Below, piece by piece: positions 16,749 through 24,969 of a DNA stretch of 38,108 bases (position 1 is the first letter of the stretch; each line of letters opens with the position of its first letter). Both the position numbers and the translations under genes were made by a program. Below the pieces are notes generated by a model. It was not told the DNA's origin. It was given only the letters and a program-made list of their open reading frames with translations, and did not search any database. Source of the DNA: Acidovorax sp. NO-1 (GTDB lineage Bacteria; Pseudomonadota; Gammaproteobacteria; Burkholderiales; Burkholderiaceae_C); the NCBI RefSeq assembly GCF_000238595.1, contig NZ_AGTS01000017.1:1-38108 (forward strand). The letters run 5' to 3'.

Positions 16749-16787
16749 ATAATATATTGACAGATAGTTTGTTTGTCAATATATTAT
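16749..16787. promoter_or_regulatory. symmetrical divergent bigR/blh promoter-operator
   Basis: Perfect 14-base arms ATAATATATTGACA (16749-16762) and its complement (16774-16787) flank an 11-base spacer. Rightward, TTGACA (16757-16762) and TATATT (16780-16785) are 17 bases apart. Leftward, the same two hexamers occur in mirror image at 16774-16779 and 16751-16756, again 17 apart. Each promoter's -35 therefore overlaps the other's -10. The AT-rich dyad is a natural site for the ArsR-type BigR, whose binding would silence both genes. Confidence 0.85.
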
Positions 16788-16837
16788 TGCTATCGAATGA
16801 AAAGTCGTAGGCCACCACACCCCAGAAAGAAGCACCG

Positions 16838-17158
16838 ATGAAGAACTCCGTGATGGACTTGGAACAAATGCAGTTGGCCGCGGACAGGGCCTGCCGAGTG
16901 ATGAAGGTGCTGGCCAACCCAGACCGGCTGCTCATCCTGTGCCAACTCTCGCAGGGCGAACGCCGGGTTGGTGAGCTTGAAGAGTTGCTGGGCATCGTGC
17001 AGCCCACCTTGTCGCAGCAACTAACCGTGTTGCGCGATGAGGAACTGGTGAGCACCCGCCGTGAAGGCAAAAACATCCACTACGCATTGACCAGCCCCAA
17101 AGCGCTGGCCGTGATGCAGGTGCTGTACGAACAATTTTGTGTTTGTGAAACGGAGTGA
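16838..17158 (+). CDS. bigR: BigR/SqrR-type ArsR family persulfide-sensing repressor
   Basis: The 106-residue protein is a winged-helix ArsR/SmtB repressor (VMKVLANPDRLLILCQL, then recognition helix VQPTLSQQLTVLRDEELV). C35 in LLILCQLSQ and C101 in YEQFCVCETE are 66 residues apart, the same spacing as the sensing pair of BigR (C42/C108) and SqrR (C41/C107). It also has C19 and C103. In these proteins persulfide links the pair and releases DNA. It is transcribed from the symmetrical promoter at 16749-16787 and is followed after three bases by the permease pair, so it should autoregulate and control blh. Confidence 0.93.
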   Translation: MKNSVMDLEQMQLAADRACRVMKVLANPDRLLILCQLSQGERRVGELEELLGIVQPTLSQQLTVLRDEELVSTRREGKNIHYALTSPKALAVMQVLYEQFCVCETE

Positions 17159-17161
17159 GTC

Positions 17162-17599
17162 ATGACGATTGATTGGGTCAATTTCACGCCCTGGGCTTCG
17201 CTGTCCGGCGGCATCCTGCTGGGCGTAGCCTCCGCCTTCTTCATCCTGGTCAATGGCCGGGTGCTAGGCATCAGCGGCATCCTGGGTGGCCTGTTACCAC
17301 CTAAGCTGGGAGACGCCGGCTGGCGAATCGCCTTCCTGCTGGGCATGCTGGCCGCACCGCTCGTGTACGGCTTGCTGGCGCCTGCCGACTTTGTGCAGGC
17401 GCCACGCATCGACGCCGGCTTCGCCACCATTGTGGGAGCCGGGCTTCTGGTAGGTCTGGGCACACGCTACGGCTCGGGCTGCACCAGCGGACACGGCGTC
17501 TGCGGTCTTTCGCGCCTGTCGCCCCGCTCACTGGTGGCCACGCTCGCGTTCATGGGTGCGGGTTTCGCCATGGTCTTCGTGGTTCGCCACGTTCTGTAA
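17162..17599 (+). CDS. pmpA: YeeE/YedE family permease, first half (PmpA-like)
   Basis: The 145-residue membrane protein has four helices and the family signature GLGTRYGSGCTSGHGVCGLSRLS at about residues 98-120, where the conserved Cys and Gly residues line the pore of YeeE-type sulfur transporters. Such proteins take up thiosulfate or export related sulfur compounds. The ATG follows the bigR stop by three bases and is read with the second half 11 bases on. The two half-size genes together match the two-gene PmpA/PmpB arrangement known from bigR loci. Confidence 0.88.
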   Translation: MTIDWVNFTPWASLSGGILLGVASAFFILVNGRVLGISGILGGLLPPKLGDAGWRIAFLLGMLAAPLVYGLLAPADFVQAPRIDAGFATIVGAGLLVGLGTRYGSGCTSGHGVCGLSRLSPRSLVATLAFMGAGFAMVFVVRHVL

Positions 17600-17610
17600 G
17601 GAGCATCTAC

Positions 17611-18045
17611 ATGCACCGCATCACCGAGTTCTTTGTGGGCCTACTGTTCGGCCTGGGCCTGTTGCTCTCCGGCATGACCGACCCGGCAAAAGTGCTGGGC
17701 TTCCTCGACCTATTCGGCATCTGGGACCCTTCGTTGGCCTTCGTCATGGGTGGCGCGATCGCCGTGGGCTTCTTCGCCTTTGCGCTGGCGCGCAAGCGAA
17801 CCACCAACTTCATGGGCGGTGCCCTGCACCTACCGAAGTCAACGCAGATCGACAAACGCCTGCTCATCGGCGGCCTGACTTTTGGTGCGGGCTGGGGTCT
17901 AGCGGGTTTTTGCCCTGGTCCGGGTATCGTGTCAATGGCCTCGGGCGAGTTGAAGGCTGCGGTTTTTGTGGCGGCCATGCTCTTCGGCATGGCAATTTTT
18001 GAAATCGCCGAGCGCGCAGGCTCGCGTCGACGTATGGGAGCGTGA
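17611..18045 (+). CDS. pmpB: YeeE/YedE-type permease, second half (PmpB-like)
   Basis: The 144-residue protein has four transmembrane segments and conserved cores GLLFGLGLLLSGMTDPAKVLGFLD and FGAGWGLAGFCPGPGIV, the latter with the family Cys. It ends in a basic tail AGSRRRMGA. It pairs with the preceding half-permease. An AAGGAG site precedes the ATG, and the next gene begins one base after its stop. Confidence 0.88.
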   Translation: MHRITEFFVGLLFGLGLLLSGMTDPAKVLGFLDLFGIWDPSLAFVMGGAIAVGFFAFALARKRTTNFMGGALHLPKSTQIDKRLLIGGLTFGAGWGLAGFCPGPGIVSMASGELKAAVFVAAMLFGMAIFEIAERAGSRRRMGA

Positions 18046-18046
18046 G

Positions 18047-18478
18047 GTGACCCCTTTCAAAGCCGTACCCCTCTCCGAAACCTTGTCGGTCACCGGGCAA
18101 ATCTCTCCAGACGACCTTCAGGCGATTGCTGCCGCCGGCTTCAAATCGCTAGTCTGCAACCGTCCAGATGGTGAAAGCCCAGGGCAGTTCAGCTCACAGG
18201 ATATTGCGACGGCTGCAAACGCAGCCGGACTGAAGCTGGCCTATCTGCCCGTCGTCTCGGGTAGCGTTCGCGCGCAGGACGGACGCGATTTTGGTGACTT
18301 GCTGACACAGTTGCCTGGCCCTGTGCTGGCCTACTGCCGCAGCGGTACGCGATCAGCCTTGCTTTGGGCGCTTTCGCAAGTGGGTTCAAAGCCCTGGCCA
18401 GATCTCGTACAGAGGGCCGCCCAAGCCGGATTCAACCTGACCACCTTGGTACCACCCGTGCCACCATCGAAATCGTGA
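18047..18478 (+). CDS. DUF442 (TIGR01244) sulfurtransferase/phosphatase-like protein
   Basis: The GTG at 18047 (one base after the pmpB stop) is chosen over longer in-frame starts that would overlap pmpB. The 143-residue protein has the dual-specificity-phosphatase/rhodanese-like fold of DUF442, with LSVTGQISPDDLQAIAAAGFKSLVCNRPDGE at the start and the active loop AYCRSGTRSALLW, a Cx5R catalytic loop. In bigR loci the DUF442 domain accompanies Blh and moves persulfide sulfur. Here it stands alone, not fused to Blh. Confidence 0.88.
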   Translation: MTPFKAVPLSETLSVTGQISPDDLQAIAAAGFKSLVCNRPDGESPGQFSSQDIATAANAAGLKLAYLPVVSGSVRAQDGRDFGDLLTQLPGPVLAYCRSGTRSALLWALSQVGSKPWPDLVQRAAQAGFNLTTLVPPVPPSKS

Positions 18479-18506
18479 TGTTTAACGCCTGCACTGGTAT
18501 CCTTCC

Positions 18507-20243
18507 ATGAGCACAATGCCATCCTGGCGCCGCGTGTTGCCTTCACTGCCTGTGTTGCAATGGGGTCGAGCGTACAACCGCGAGGCTCTGGTGAGTGATG
18601 GCGTGGCGGCACTCATCGTCACCATCATGTTGATCCCTCAGAGCCTCGCCTACGCCATGCTCGCGGGCTTGCCGCCCGAGGTGGGTCTTTACGCCAGCGT
18701 AGCGCCGCTACTGCTATATGCGGTGTTCGGCACCAGCCGCGTGCTTGCGGTGGGGCCGGTGGCGGTAGTCTCGCTCATGACAGCTGCTGCCATTGGACAG
18801 CACGCCCCGGCTGGTACACCCGAATACTGGGCAGTAGCCATCACGCTGGCTTTTCTTTCGGGCTTGCTGCTGCTGTCCATGGGGTTGCTACGTCTTGGCT
18901 TTCTTGCTAACTTCCTCAGCCACCCGGTCATCTCAGGCTTCATTTCGGCATCGGGCATCCTGATCGCGGCCAGCCAGCTCAAGACGTTGATGGGTGTGAG
19001 CGCCGAAGGGCACAATTTCCTGGATCTGAGCCTGTCCTTGATGTCACAGCTCGGCCAGGTGCATGTGCTGACCCTGGCCATTGGAGCTGCAACCGTCGCG
19101 TTTTTGTTCTGGGTGCGCAGCGGTCTCAAACCCTTGCTGCAGCGCCTGGGCATGAAGCCGCGCGCGGCCGACGTGGTGGCCAAGACTGGGCCGGTGGCTG
19201 CCATCGCCGTGACAACGCTGCTCACCTGGGCGCTGGACTGGCAAGTTCAAGGCGTGAAGATCGTGGGCGCCGTGCCCCAGGGTTTGCCGCCGTTCACGCT
19301 GCCTCTGTGGGATCTGGGTCTGTGGCAGGCGCTGCTGGTGCCGGCACTGCTCATCAGCGTGGTTGGCTTTGTGGAGTCGGTATCGGTCGGGCAGACGCTG
19401 GCGGCCAAGCGGCGCCAGCGCATCGAGCCCGACCAGGAACTAGTGGCTCTGGGCGCGAGTAACCTGGGCGCGTCGTTCACTGGCGGCTTCCCGGTCACCG
19501 GCGGTTTTGCCCGCTCGGTGGTCAACTTCGACGCTGGCGCGCAGACGCCTGCAGCCGGCGTATTCACGGCCGCCGGCATCACGCTGGCTTCCCTTTTCCT
19601 CACGCCGGCGTTGTATTACCTGCCGCAGGCTACGCTGGCCGCCACCATCGTGGTGGCTGTTCTGTCGTTGGTGGACTTCAGCATCCTGCGCAAGACTTGG
19701 CGCTACGCGAAATCCGACTTTCTTGCGGTGCTGGCCACGCTGGTGGCCACACTCACGGTGGGCGTGGAGGCCGGCCTGGTGGTCGGTGTGGCCTTGTCGC
19801 TGGCGCTCTATCTGTACCGCACCAGCCGCCCCCACATGGCCGAGGTGGGCCTGGTTGCAGGCACGGAGCATTTCCGCAACGTGCAGCGCCACACCGTGGT
19901 GGTGAGCCCGCGGGTGCTGAGCCTGCGTGTGGACGAGAGCCTGTATTTCGCCAACTCGCGAGCCCTGGAAGACCGCATCAACAATGCCGTGGCAAGCCGC
20001 CCCGCTCTCGAGCATGTGGTGCTCCAATGCTCGGCCATCAACGACATTGATGCCAGTGCGCTGGAGAGTCTGGAAGCTATCGACCTGCGCCTGCGCGGGG
20101 CCGGCTTGAAGTTGCACCTCTCCGAGGTCAAGGGGCCGGTGATGGACCGTTTGAAGGCCACCGAATTCCTGCATGGCTTGAGTGGAAGGCTGTTTTTTAC
20201 CCACTACCAAGCCATCCAGGAACTGTCGCCTGAAGTCGCTTGA
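18507..20243 (+). CDS. SulP family transporter with C-terminal STAS domain
   Basis: The 578-residue protein has the SulP core: VTIMLIPQSLAYAMLAGLPP, VGLYASVAPLLLYAVFGTSR, LAVGPVAVVSLM, and the FTGGFPVTGGFARSVVNFDAG block, over about 12 helices. A cytoplasmic STAS domain follows from about residue 450 (VLSLRVDESLYFANSRALED, LQCSAINDIDASALESLEAI). It probably exchanges sulfate or sulfite with the medium. It starts 28 bases after the DUF442 gene, so it ends the bigR transcript and could export the sulfite/sulfate formed by Blh; direction of transport is inference. Confidence 0.93.
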   Translation: MSTMPSWRRVLPSLPVLQWGRAYNREALVSDGVAALIVTIMLIPQSLAYAMLAGLPPEVGLYASVAPLLLYAVFGTSRVLAVGPVAVVSLMTAAAIGQHAPAGTPEYWAVAITLAFLSGLLLLSMGLLRLGFLANFLSHPVISGFISASGILIAASQLKTLMGVSAEGHNFLDLSLSLMSQLGQVHVLTLAIGAATVAFLFWVRSGLKPLLQRLGMKPRAADVVAKTGPVAAIAVTTLLTWALDWQVQGVKIVGAVPQGLPPFTLPLWDLGLWQALLVPALLISVVGFVESVSVGQTLAAKRRQRIEPDQELVALGASNLGASFTGGFPVTGGFARSVVNFDAGAQTPAAGVFTAAGITLASLFLTPALYYLPQATLAATIVVAVLSLVDFSILRKTWRYAKSDFLAVLATLVATLTVGVEAGLVVGVALSLALYLYRTSRPHMAEVGLVAGTEHFRNVQRHTVVVSPRVLSLRVDESLYFANSRALEDRINNAVASRPALEHVVLQCSAINDIDASALESLEAIDLRLRGAGLKLHLSEVKGPVMDRLKATEFLHGLSGRLFFTHYQAIQELSPEVA

Positions 20244-20260
20244 GGGTTGGATCGTGGTTG

Positions 20261-20353
20261 CACCTGGACGTAACCACCGCTCACCTTGTGCAAGCCGAGA
20301 GTACTGCGCAGGCAACGGTGTTTCGCTACTTGCTGACCCAGGAAGCCATCTAA
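20261..20353 (+). pseudogene. possible TetR-type helix-turn-helix remnant
   Basis: This 30-codon frame ends at TAA and reads ...AHLVQAESTAQATVFRYLLTQEAI. It resembles the recognition region of TetR regulators (typically QATVFRYFPTKEAI). Start, N-terminus and ligand domain are missing. It lies in the 257-base gap between sulP and the efflux operon, where a TetR-type regulator is often found. The match is short and could be chance. The remainder of this gap shows nothing I can support. Confidence 0.35.
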
Positions 20354-20500
20354 CCTCAGGAGCAGTCGCATCGCCAAGAACTGCCGCATAAGGCTCACGT
20401 GCTTCGACCGATTGAGGTGGTAGTGCGCCATGATGGTCTTTTCAAACAACTCATTGCCGTGTTGGCCATCTGTGGCTGGCGCATCCCGAGGATCCCGCGC

Positions 20501-21697
20501 ATGAAGATGAACCCACACAACTCCCGCCGCATCCTCCTGGGCGGCCTGGCGCTTGCACTGCTGGTGGCATTGGTCTGGGTGACACTGCGCACTGGGCCAC
20601 TGGCTCCCGTCAAGGTGCAGACAACCGAGGTGAAGAAGGGCCGCGTTACATCCGAAATTTTTGGCATTGGCCAGGTGGAGGCGCGGCATAGCTGGATGGT
20701 CGGTCCGACGGTGGCTGGGCGTGTGCTGAGCGTGAAGGTTGATGTGGGCGATACGGTGCAGCCAGGCCAGCTACTGGCCGAGATGGATCCGGTGGACCTT
20801 GAGCAGCGCTTGGCTGCGCTGGACGCATCCCTGGCGCGCGCGCAGAGCACACGTCAGGCAGCAAATGCGCAAGTGGCTGACGCGATGGCACGGCAAGCGC
20901 TGGCCGCCACCAATTTGAAGCGCAATGAAGATCTTGCGCAGCAAAACTTCATCAGTCCTGGGGCGCTCGACGCGCGCACTCAGGAAGTGGCCTCAGCTGA
21001 CGCCGGGGTGCAGGCGGCGCAGGCCAACCTGGGCGGCACCGGGCAAGACCTGACGCGACTGCGTGCTGAACGCGCGGCGCTGTCGCAGCAGCGAGAGAAC
21101 CTGAAGCTGGTGGCACCTGCCGCTGCCATGGTGACCGCGCGAGACGCGGAGGCCGGTACCACCGTGGTGGCTGGCCAAGCCGTGCTGCGCTTGATGGACC
21201 CGGTCAGCCTGTGGGTGACGCTGCGCGTAGACCAGGGCCGCTCGGCAGGACTCGCGCCGGGCTTGGTTGCGCGCATCACACTGCGCTCGCGGCCGGGCGA
21301 GGTGCTGGCAGGCAAAGTGGCTCGGGTGGAGCCGCTGGCGGACAGCGTGACCGAGGAGCGGCTGGCGCAAGTGGCTTTTGCGGCGTTGCCTGCGGGCGTG
21401 CCGGTGGGCGAGATGGCCGAGGTGACTCTGCAGTTGCCAGCCACTCCCGAGATGCTGGTGTTGCCGAACGCAGCCACACAGCAGCATGAAGGAAAAAATG
21501 GTGTGTGGCGACTGAAGAATGGCGTGCTGGAATTTGTACCAGTGAGGCTGGGCCTACAAGGGCTTGACGGCATGGTGGAGGTGCTGGATGGATTGCACGA
21601 GGGCGATACGGTGGTGCTCTACACCCAGAGTGCGTTGAAAGCCGGCTCTCGGATCACCCTTGTGGACCAACTGATGCCGACTGGGGGAGCGAGGTGA
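20501..21697 (+). CDS. HlyD-family periplasmic adaptor of ABC efflux system
   Basis: From the ATG at 20501 the product is 398 residues with an N-terminal anchor (ILLGGLALALLVALVWVTL). It then has a lipoyl half (VKVDVGDTVQPGQLLAEMDP), a helical hairpin with heptad character (residues about 100-190), a second lipoyl half (LKLVAPAAAMVTARDAEAG) and a C-terminal beta-barrel/membrane-proximal part (DGLHEGDTVVLYTQSALKAG). It bridges an inner-membrane transporter and an outer-membrane exit. Its stop overlaps the permease start (GTGA). An in-frame upstream stretch to 20399 looks non-coding. Confidence 0.92.
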   Translation: MKMNPHNSRRILLGGLALALLVALVWVTLRTGPLAPVKVQTTEVKKGRVTSEIFGIGQVEARHSWMVGPTVAGRVLSVKVDVGDTVQPGQLLAEMDPVDLEQRLAALDASLARAQSTRQAANAQVADAMARQALAATNLKRNEDLAQQNFISPGALDARTQEVASADAGVQAAQANLGGTGQDLTRLRAERAALSQQRENLKLVAPAAAMVTARDAEAGTTVVAGQAVLRLMDPVSLWVTLRVDQGRSAGLAPGLVARITLRSRPGEVLAGKVARVEPLADSVTEERLAQVAFAALPAGVPVGEMAEVTLQLPATPEMLVLPNAATQQHEGKNGVWRLKNGVLEFVPVRLGLQGLDGMVEVLDGLHEGDTVVLYTQSALKAGSRITLVDQLMPTGGAR

Positions 21698-22884
21698 TCA
21701 GCCTGGCCGGGCGCGACATCCTGCACGGCTGGAGCAAGTACGTGCTGACCGGACTGGGTCTGGGTCTGCTCATTGGCGTGACGCTGTCGATGGCGGGCGT
21801 ATACCGAGGCATGGTGGACGACGCCCATGCGCTGCTGTCCAACAGCCGCGCCGACCTATGGGTGGTGCAGAAAGACACGCAGGGGCCGTACGCTGAATCG
21901 TCCAGCATCAAGGACGACGTGGTGCGCAGCGTGCGTGGCATGCCTGGCGTGACCGCCGCAGCCAACGTGACCTACCTGACCATGCAGGTGGCGCGCAACG
22001 GCGAAGACAACCGTGTGATGGTTGTGGGCATCGAGCCAGGGATGCCTGGTGCGCCGGGCTACCTGGTTGCAGGGCGCCACCTCACTCGCAACCACTATGA
22101 GGCGGTCGCTGATGTCAAGACCGGTTTTCAGCTCGACGAGACTGTGCGCATCCGTCGCCATGACTACACGGTGGTGGGGTTGACTCAGCGCATGGTGTCC
22201 TCCGGCGGAGACCCTATGTTGTTCGTGCCGCTGAAGGACGCGCAGGAGACACAATTTTTGAAAGACAACGACGCCATCATCAATGATCGCGCACGCACGG
22301 CCGCCAACCCAGCCTTCAACCGGCCGGGCAGTCCCGACCTGCTGGACGCGGTGCAGAACCTACAGACCAGCAGCCGCAGCGTGAATGCAGTACTGGTGCA
22401 GCTGGCACCAGGCTTCACGCCCGAACAGGTGGCCGAACCGATACGGCGCTGGAAACACCTGAGCGTGTACACGCGCGAGGGCATGGAAAATATTCTGATC
22501 GTGAAACTTATCGCCAATTCGGCGAAGCAGATCGGCATGTTTCTGGTGATCCTCGCCATTGTCAGCGCAGCGATTGTGGCCTTCATCATTTACACCATGA
22601 CCATGGGCAAGCTGCGAGAGATTGCGGTGCTCAAGCTCATCGGCACGCGTGACCGAACTATTGCCAGCATGATCCTGCAGCAGGCGCTGGGCTTGGGCTT
22701 GATTGGCTTTGCGGTTGGCAAGGTAGCAGCAACCCTCTGGGCTCCTGCCTTCCCCAAATTTGTGCTGCTGCTGCCGGGCGACGCTGCGACGGGCCTGGTG
22801 GTCACGCTGGTGATCTGCGCACTGGCGAGCACGCTGGCGATCCGCGTGGCTCTGAAGGTTGATCCTGGCGCGGCGATCGGATGA
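21694..22884 (+). CDS. FtsX/MacB-type ABC transporter permease
   Basis: The GTG at 21694 overlaps the adaptor stop. The 396-residue membrane protein has one N-terminal helix (YVLTGLGLGLLIGVTLSMAGVYRG), a large periplasmic domain (residues about 45-265) and three C-terminal helices beginning MFLVILAIVSAAIVAFIIYTM, followed by the FtsX coupling block KLREIAVLKLIGTRDRTI. This is the DevC/MacB mechanotransmission layout. The stop overlaps the ATPase start (ATGA). Confidence 0.92.
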   Translation: MISLAGRDILHGWSKYVLTGLGLGLLIGVTLSMAGVYRGMVDDAHALLSNSRADLWVVQKDTQGPYAESSSIKDDVVRSVRGMPGVTAAANVTYLTMQVARNGEDNRVMVVGIEPGMPGAPGYLVAGRHLTRNHYEAVADVKTGFQLDETVRIRRHDYTVVGLTQRMVSSGGDPMLFVPLKDAQETQFLKDNDAIINDRARTAANPAFNRPGSPDLLDAVQNLQTSSRSVNAVLVQLAPGFTPEQVAEPIRRWKHLSVYTREGMENILIVKLIANSAKQIGMFLVILAIVSAAIVAFIIYTMTMGKLREIAVLKLIGTRDRTIASMILQQALGLGLIGFAVGKVAATLWAPAFPKFVLLLPGDAATGLVVTLVICALASTLAIRVALKVDPGAAIG

Positions 22885-23633
22885 ATGCGATGAACACACC
22901 CTATCAAGGCGGTATCTTGATCGAAGGTCTGCGCAAGGTCTATGGTCACGGCGACACCGCTGTGGAGGCGCTAAAACACGTGAACATGCAGGTGGCCCCC
23001 GGCGAGGTGGTGGGTCTGGTGGGGCCTTCGGGCTCGGGCAAAAGCACGCTGCTCAAATGCCTTGGTGCGATCATCGAACCCAGCAGTGGCCGGATGACGC
23101 TGGGCAACGAGGTAATCTATGACAACGGCTGGAAAGTGAAAGACCTGCGTGCGCTGCGTCGTGATCGCATCGGCTTCGTGTTTCAGGCCCCCTATCTCAT
23201 ACCGTTCCTGGATGTGACGGACAACGTGGCGTTGCTGCCGATGCTGGCCGGACGGTCCAACGCCGAGTCCCGTGCCCGTGCGCTGGAGTTGCTAACAGCG
23301 CTGGATGTACAGCACCGTGCGCGGGCTGAGCCTTCCCAACTATCGGGCGGAGAGCAACAGCGAGTGTCAATCGCGCGGGCGCTGGCCAACAGGCCGCCGG
23401 TCATACTGGCCGACGAGCCCACCGCGCCGCTGGACAGCGAACGCGCGCTGGGTGTGATGCGCATCCTCAACCAGATGGCGCGTCAGGCTCAAACCGCCAT
23501 AGTTGTGGTGACGCACGACGAAAAGATCATCCCGACTTTCAAACGGATTTATCACATTCGCGATGGACAAACGGTCGAAGAGGCTGGTGAGGGGCGGGCA
23601 TTGGAAGACGCTGCACTTCTTCCCCCTTCGTAA
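22881..23633 (+). CDS. ABC transporter ATPase (MacB/LolD/DevA type)
   Basis: The 250-residue ATPase has Walker [11 protein letters not shown]-loop [13 protein letters not shown], signature [15 protein letters not shown], Walker [13 protein letters not shown] (Pro-Leu-Asp instead of the usual Asn-Leu-Asp is a small variation) and switch His in VVVTHDEK. It powers the preceding adaptor/permease. The TAA stop at 23631-23633 is formed by the first bases of the IS66-type end GTAAACACG, so the last residues ([11 protein letters not shown]) may be followed in relatives by a longer tail lost here. Start overlaps the permease stop (ATGA). Confidence 0.93.
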   Translation: MNAMNTPYQGGILIEGLRKVYGHGDTAVEALKHVNMQVAPGEVVGLVGPSGSGKSTLLKCLGAIIEPSSGRMTLGNEVIYDNGWKVKDLRALRRDRIGFVFQAPYLIPFLDVTDNVALLPMLAGRSNAESRARALELLTALDVQHRARAEPSQLSGGEQQRVSIARALANRPPVILADEPTAPLDSERALGVMRILNQMARQAQTAIVVVTHDEKIIPTFKRIYHIRDGQTVEEAGEGRALEDAALLPPS

Positions 23634-23767
23634 ACACGCCGCCCGTACAAAACTCGGGTTTGTAGCTCGTCAAGAAACAACCTCTTGGCTCTTCACAGTA
23701 TGCGTCCGGCCAACCCATCTTGAACCGAGGCAGCGGCCTGAGCAAGATCGTGTGCACGTAACTTTCC

Positions 23768-24208
23768 GTGGACACGATGCTCAAAGACTCTCAAACCCCG
23801 CGCTACGCTGTGCGCCGTACGCATCGCACCTACACCCCGCAATTCAAGGCCGAGTTGGTGGCCGCTTGCATGCAGCCCGGAGCCTCCATCGCTGCGTTGG
23901 CGCTGCGTCACGGCATGAATGCCAACGTGCTGCACCGATGGTGCAAGGAGTTCCACCAGGGGCATCACCGCCAGAGCCTTGTTGGAGCCGCGCCAGACGT
24001 GCAACCCCAGACAACACCGGCCTTCATCCCCATCGCGCTCAATGCCGCACCTCCCTCATGTGTCGGGGAGCAGCCAGTGGTGGCGGCACCAGCCCTGGCA
24101 CAAGACATCCGCATCGAATGCCGGCGCCAGAGTGTGTCCGTCACCGTGCACTGGCCCGTCAGTGCCGCCGCCCAATGCGCCCAGATGCTGCAGGAGTTGC
24201 TGCGGTGA
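23768..24208 (+). CDS. tnpA: IS66 family accessory protein TnpA
   Basis: The product is a helix-turn-helix protein (RTYTPQFKAELVAACMQPGASIAALALRHGMNANVLHRW) of IS66 OrfA type, followed by a linker and a C-terminal DIRIECRRQSVSVTVHWP block. The start may be GTG at 23768 or ATG at 23777. Its stop overlaps the tnpB start (GTGA). In IS66 it acts with TnpB and TnpC in transposition; with tnpC truncated here it is likely non-functional in cis. Confidence 0.88.
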   Translation: MDTMLKDSQTPRYAVRRTHRTYTPQFKAELVAACMQPGASIAALALRHGMNANVLHRWCKEFHQGHHRQSLVGAAPDVQPQTTPAFIPIALNAAPPSCVGEQPVVAAPALAQDIRIECRRQSVSVTVHWPVSAAAQCAQMLQELLR

Positions 24209-24537
24209 TCCGTATCGATGCGGCCTGGCTGGCCACCACCCCATTGGACATGCGCGCAGGCACCGACACCGCCTTGGCCAGGGTGGTCGCCGTCTTCGGC
24301 GCTGCCCACCCCCACCACGCTTATGTCTTCGCCAACCAGCGCGCCAACCGCATCAAGATCCTGGTGCACGATGGAGTGGGTGTGTGGCTGGCTGCGCGCA
24401 GGCTGCACCAGGGCAAGTTTGTGTGGACTGCGCCCGGCAGCCCCAATATCGCACTTGAACATGCACAGCTGCACGCGTTGGTGCTGGGCCTGCCCTGGCA
24501 ACGCGTGGGCTCGCAAGGCGCCATCACCGTCGTCTGA
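24205..24537 (+). CDS. tnpB: IS66 family accessory protein TnpB
   Basis: Starts at GTG 24205 overlapping tnpA. The 110-residue product has the IS66 Orf2 core: PLDMRAGTDTALARVV, HAYVFANQRANRIKILVHDG and VWLAARRLHQGKFVW. The domain is complete. A longer frame beginning at 23563 is only upstream read-through in the same phase and is not used. Confidence 0.9.
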   Translation: MIRIDAAWLATTPLDMRAGTDTALARVVAVFGAAHPHHAYVFANQRANRIKILVHDGVGVWLAARRLHQGKFVWTAPGSPNIALEHAQLHALVLGLPWQRVGSQGAITVV

Positions 24538-24619
24538 ATCTTCAGCGCTACCTTACGCCGCTGGCAATCGGGAGAGTTGCCCATGGTGATGCCCTTGCCC
24601 GGTGGGCACACTATTGGCC

Positions 24620-24766
24620 ATGGTGATTGATGAGCAAACGCTGGCAGAACTGGACACCGCGCAACTGCGCGAGGTGACCCAGCGGTTGCTGGGCGAGTTG
24701 CGCCACCAGCGGGCACTCAATGAGAAGCTGGTCTATGAGAACGCCTGGCTTGTTGGCGCCACTTGA
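24620..24766 (+). pseudogene. tnpC: IS66 TnpC N-terminal fragment
   Basis: The ATG at 24620 opens MVIDEQTLAELDTAQLREVTQ and a helical RLLGELRHQRALNEKLVYEN stretch typical of the start of IS66 TnpC (N-terminal coiled region). At about codon 44 the homology ends in WLVGAT and a stop, while intact TnpC proteins exceed 500 residues. The break coincides with the end of the truncated element. Confidence 0.75.
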
Positions 24767-24773
24767 ATTCTGA

Positions 24774-24845
24774 CCCCCTCTAAGTATTGGTGTGCAGTTC
24801 TTGAAGGATGTCGAAGACTCTGCGGTTGCCCGAGGCATCTTCGAC
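24774..24845 (+). pseudogene. TetR-type regulator fragment, left of IS66 insertion
   Basis: Twenty-four codons (SIGVQFLKDVEDSAVARGIF at the core) read in frame up to the target duplication, and continue in the same phase at 28274 once the IS66 and one copy of the 8-base duplication are removed. An in-frame TGA lies just upstream at 24771-24773, in sequence belonging to the other mobile-element junction. The gene was thus cut twice: first losing its DNA-binding part, then split by IS66. Confidence 0.65.
24838..24845 (+). repeat. left 8-bp target duplication of IS66
   Basis: TCTTCGAC abuts the left end GTAAGCG of the element and is repeated exactly at 28266-28273. IS66 family members make 8-bp duplications. 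Confidence 0.93.
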
Positions 24846-24969
24846 GTAAGCGCTCTATTGACCACGCCCTTGCACTCGGGTGCCCGTTGAGGCAATGAAT
24901 GTTCTCTCGGCGTGGTGCGGTCTGCGACGCGCGAGAATCTGGGTCAACGCCGCATTTCACATTCAGTTG

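Larger units (their letters stand above)
23630..24752 (+). mobile_element. truncated IS66-family element (left part)
   Basis: The left end GTAAACACGCCGCCC begins with the GTAA typical of IS66 terminal repeats, 138 bases before tnpA. The element carries tnpA, tnpB and only the first 40-odd codons of tnpC, then breaks at about 24752. There the sequence changes to GGCGCCACTTGAATTCTGA, which resembles the end of an unrelated insertion sequence (possibly IS21-type; from memory, not checked). No right inverted repeat is present. Codon phase and spacing of tnpA/B are intact. Confidence 0.75.

Noticed and set aside
23563..24537. a 324-codon gene spanning the IS66 left end
   Set aside because: Only the last 110 codons match TnpB; the rest overlaps the ABC ATPase end and tnpA in a different frame.
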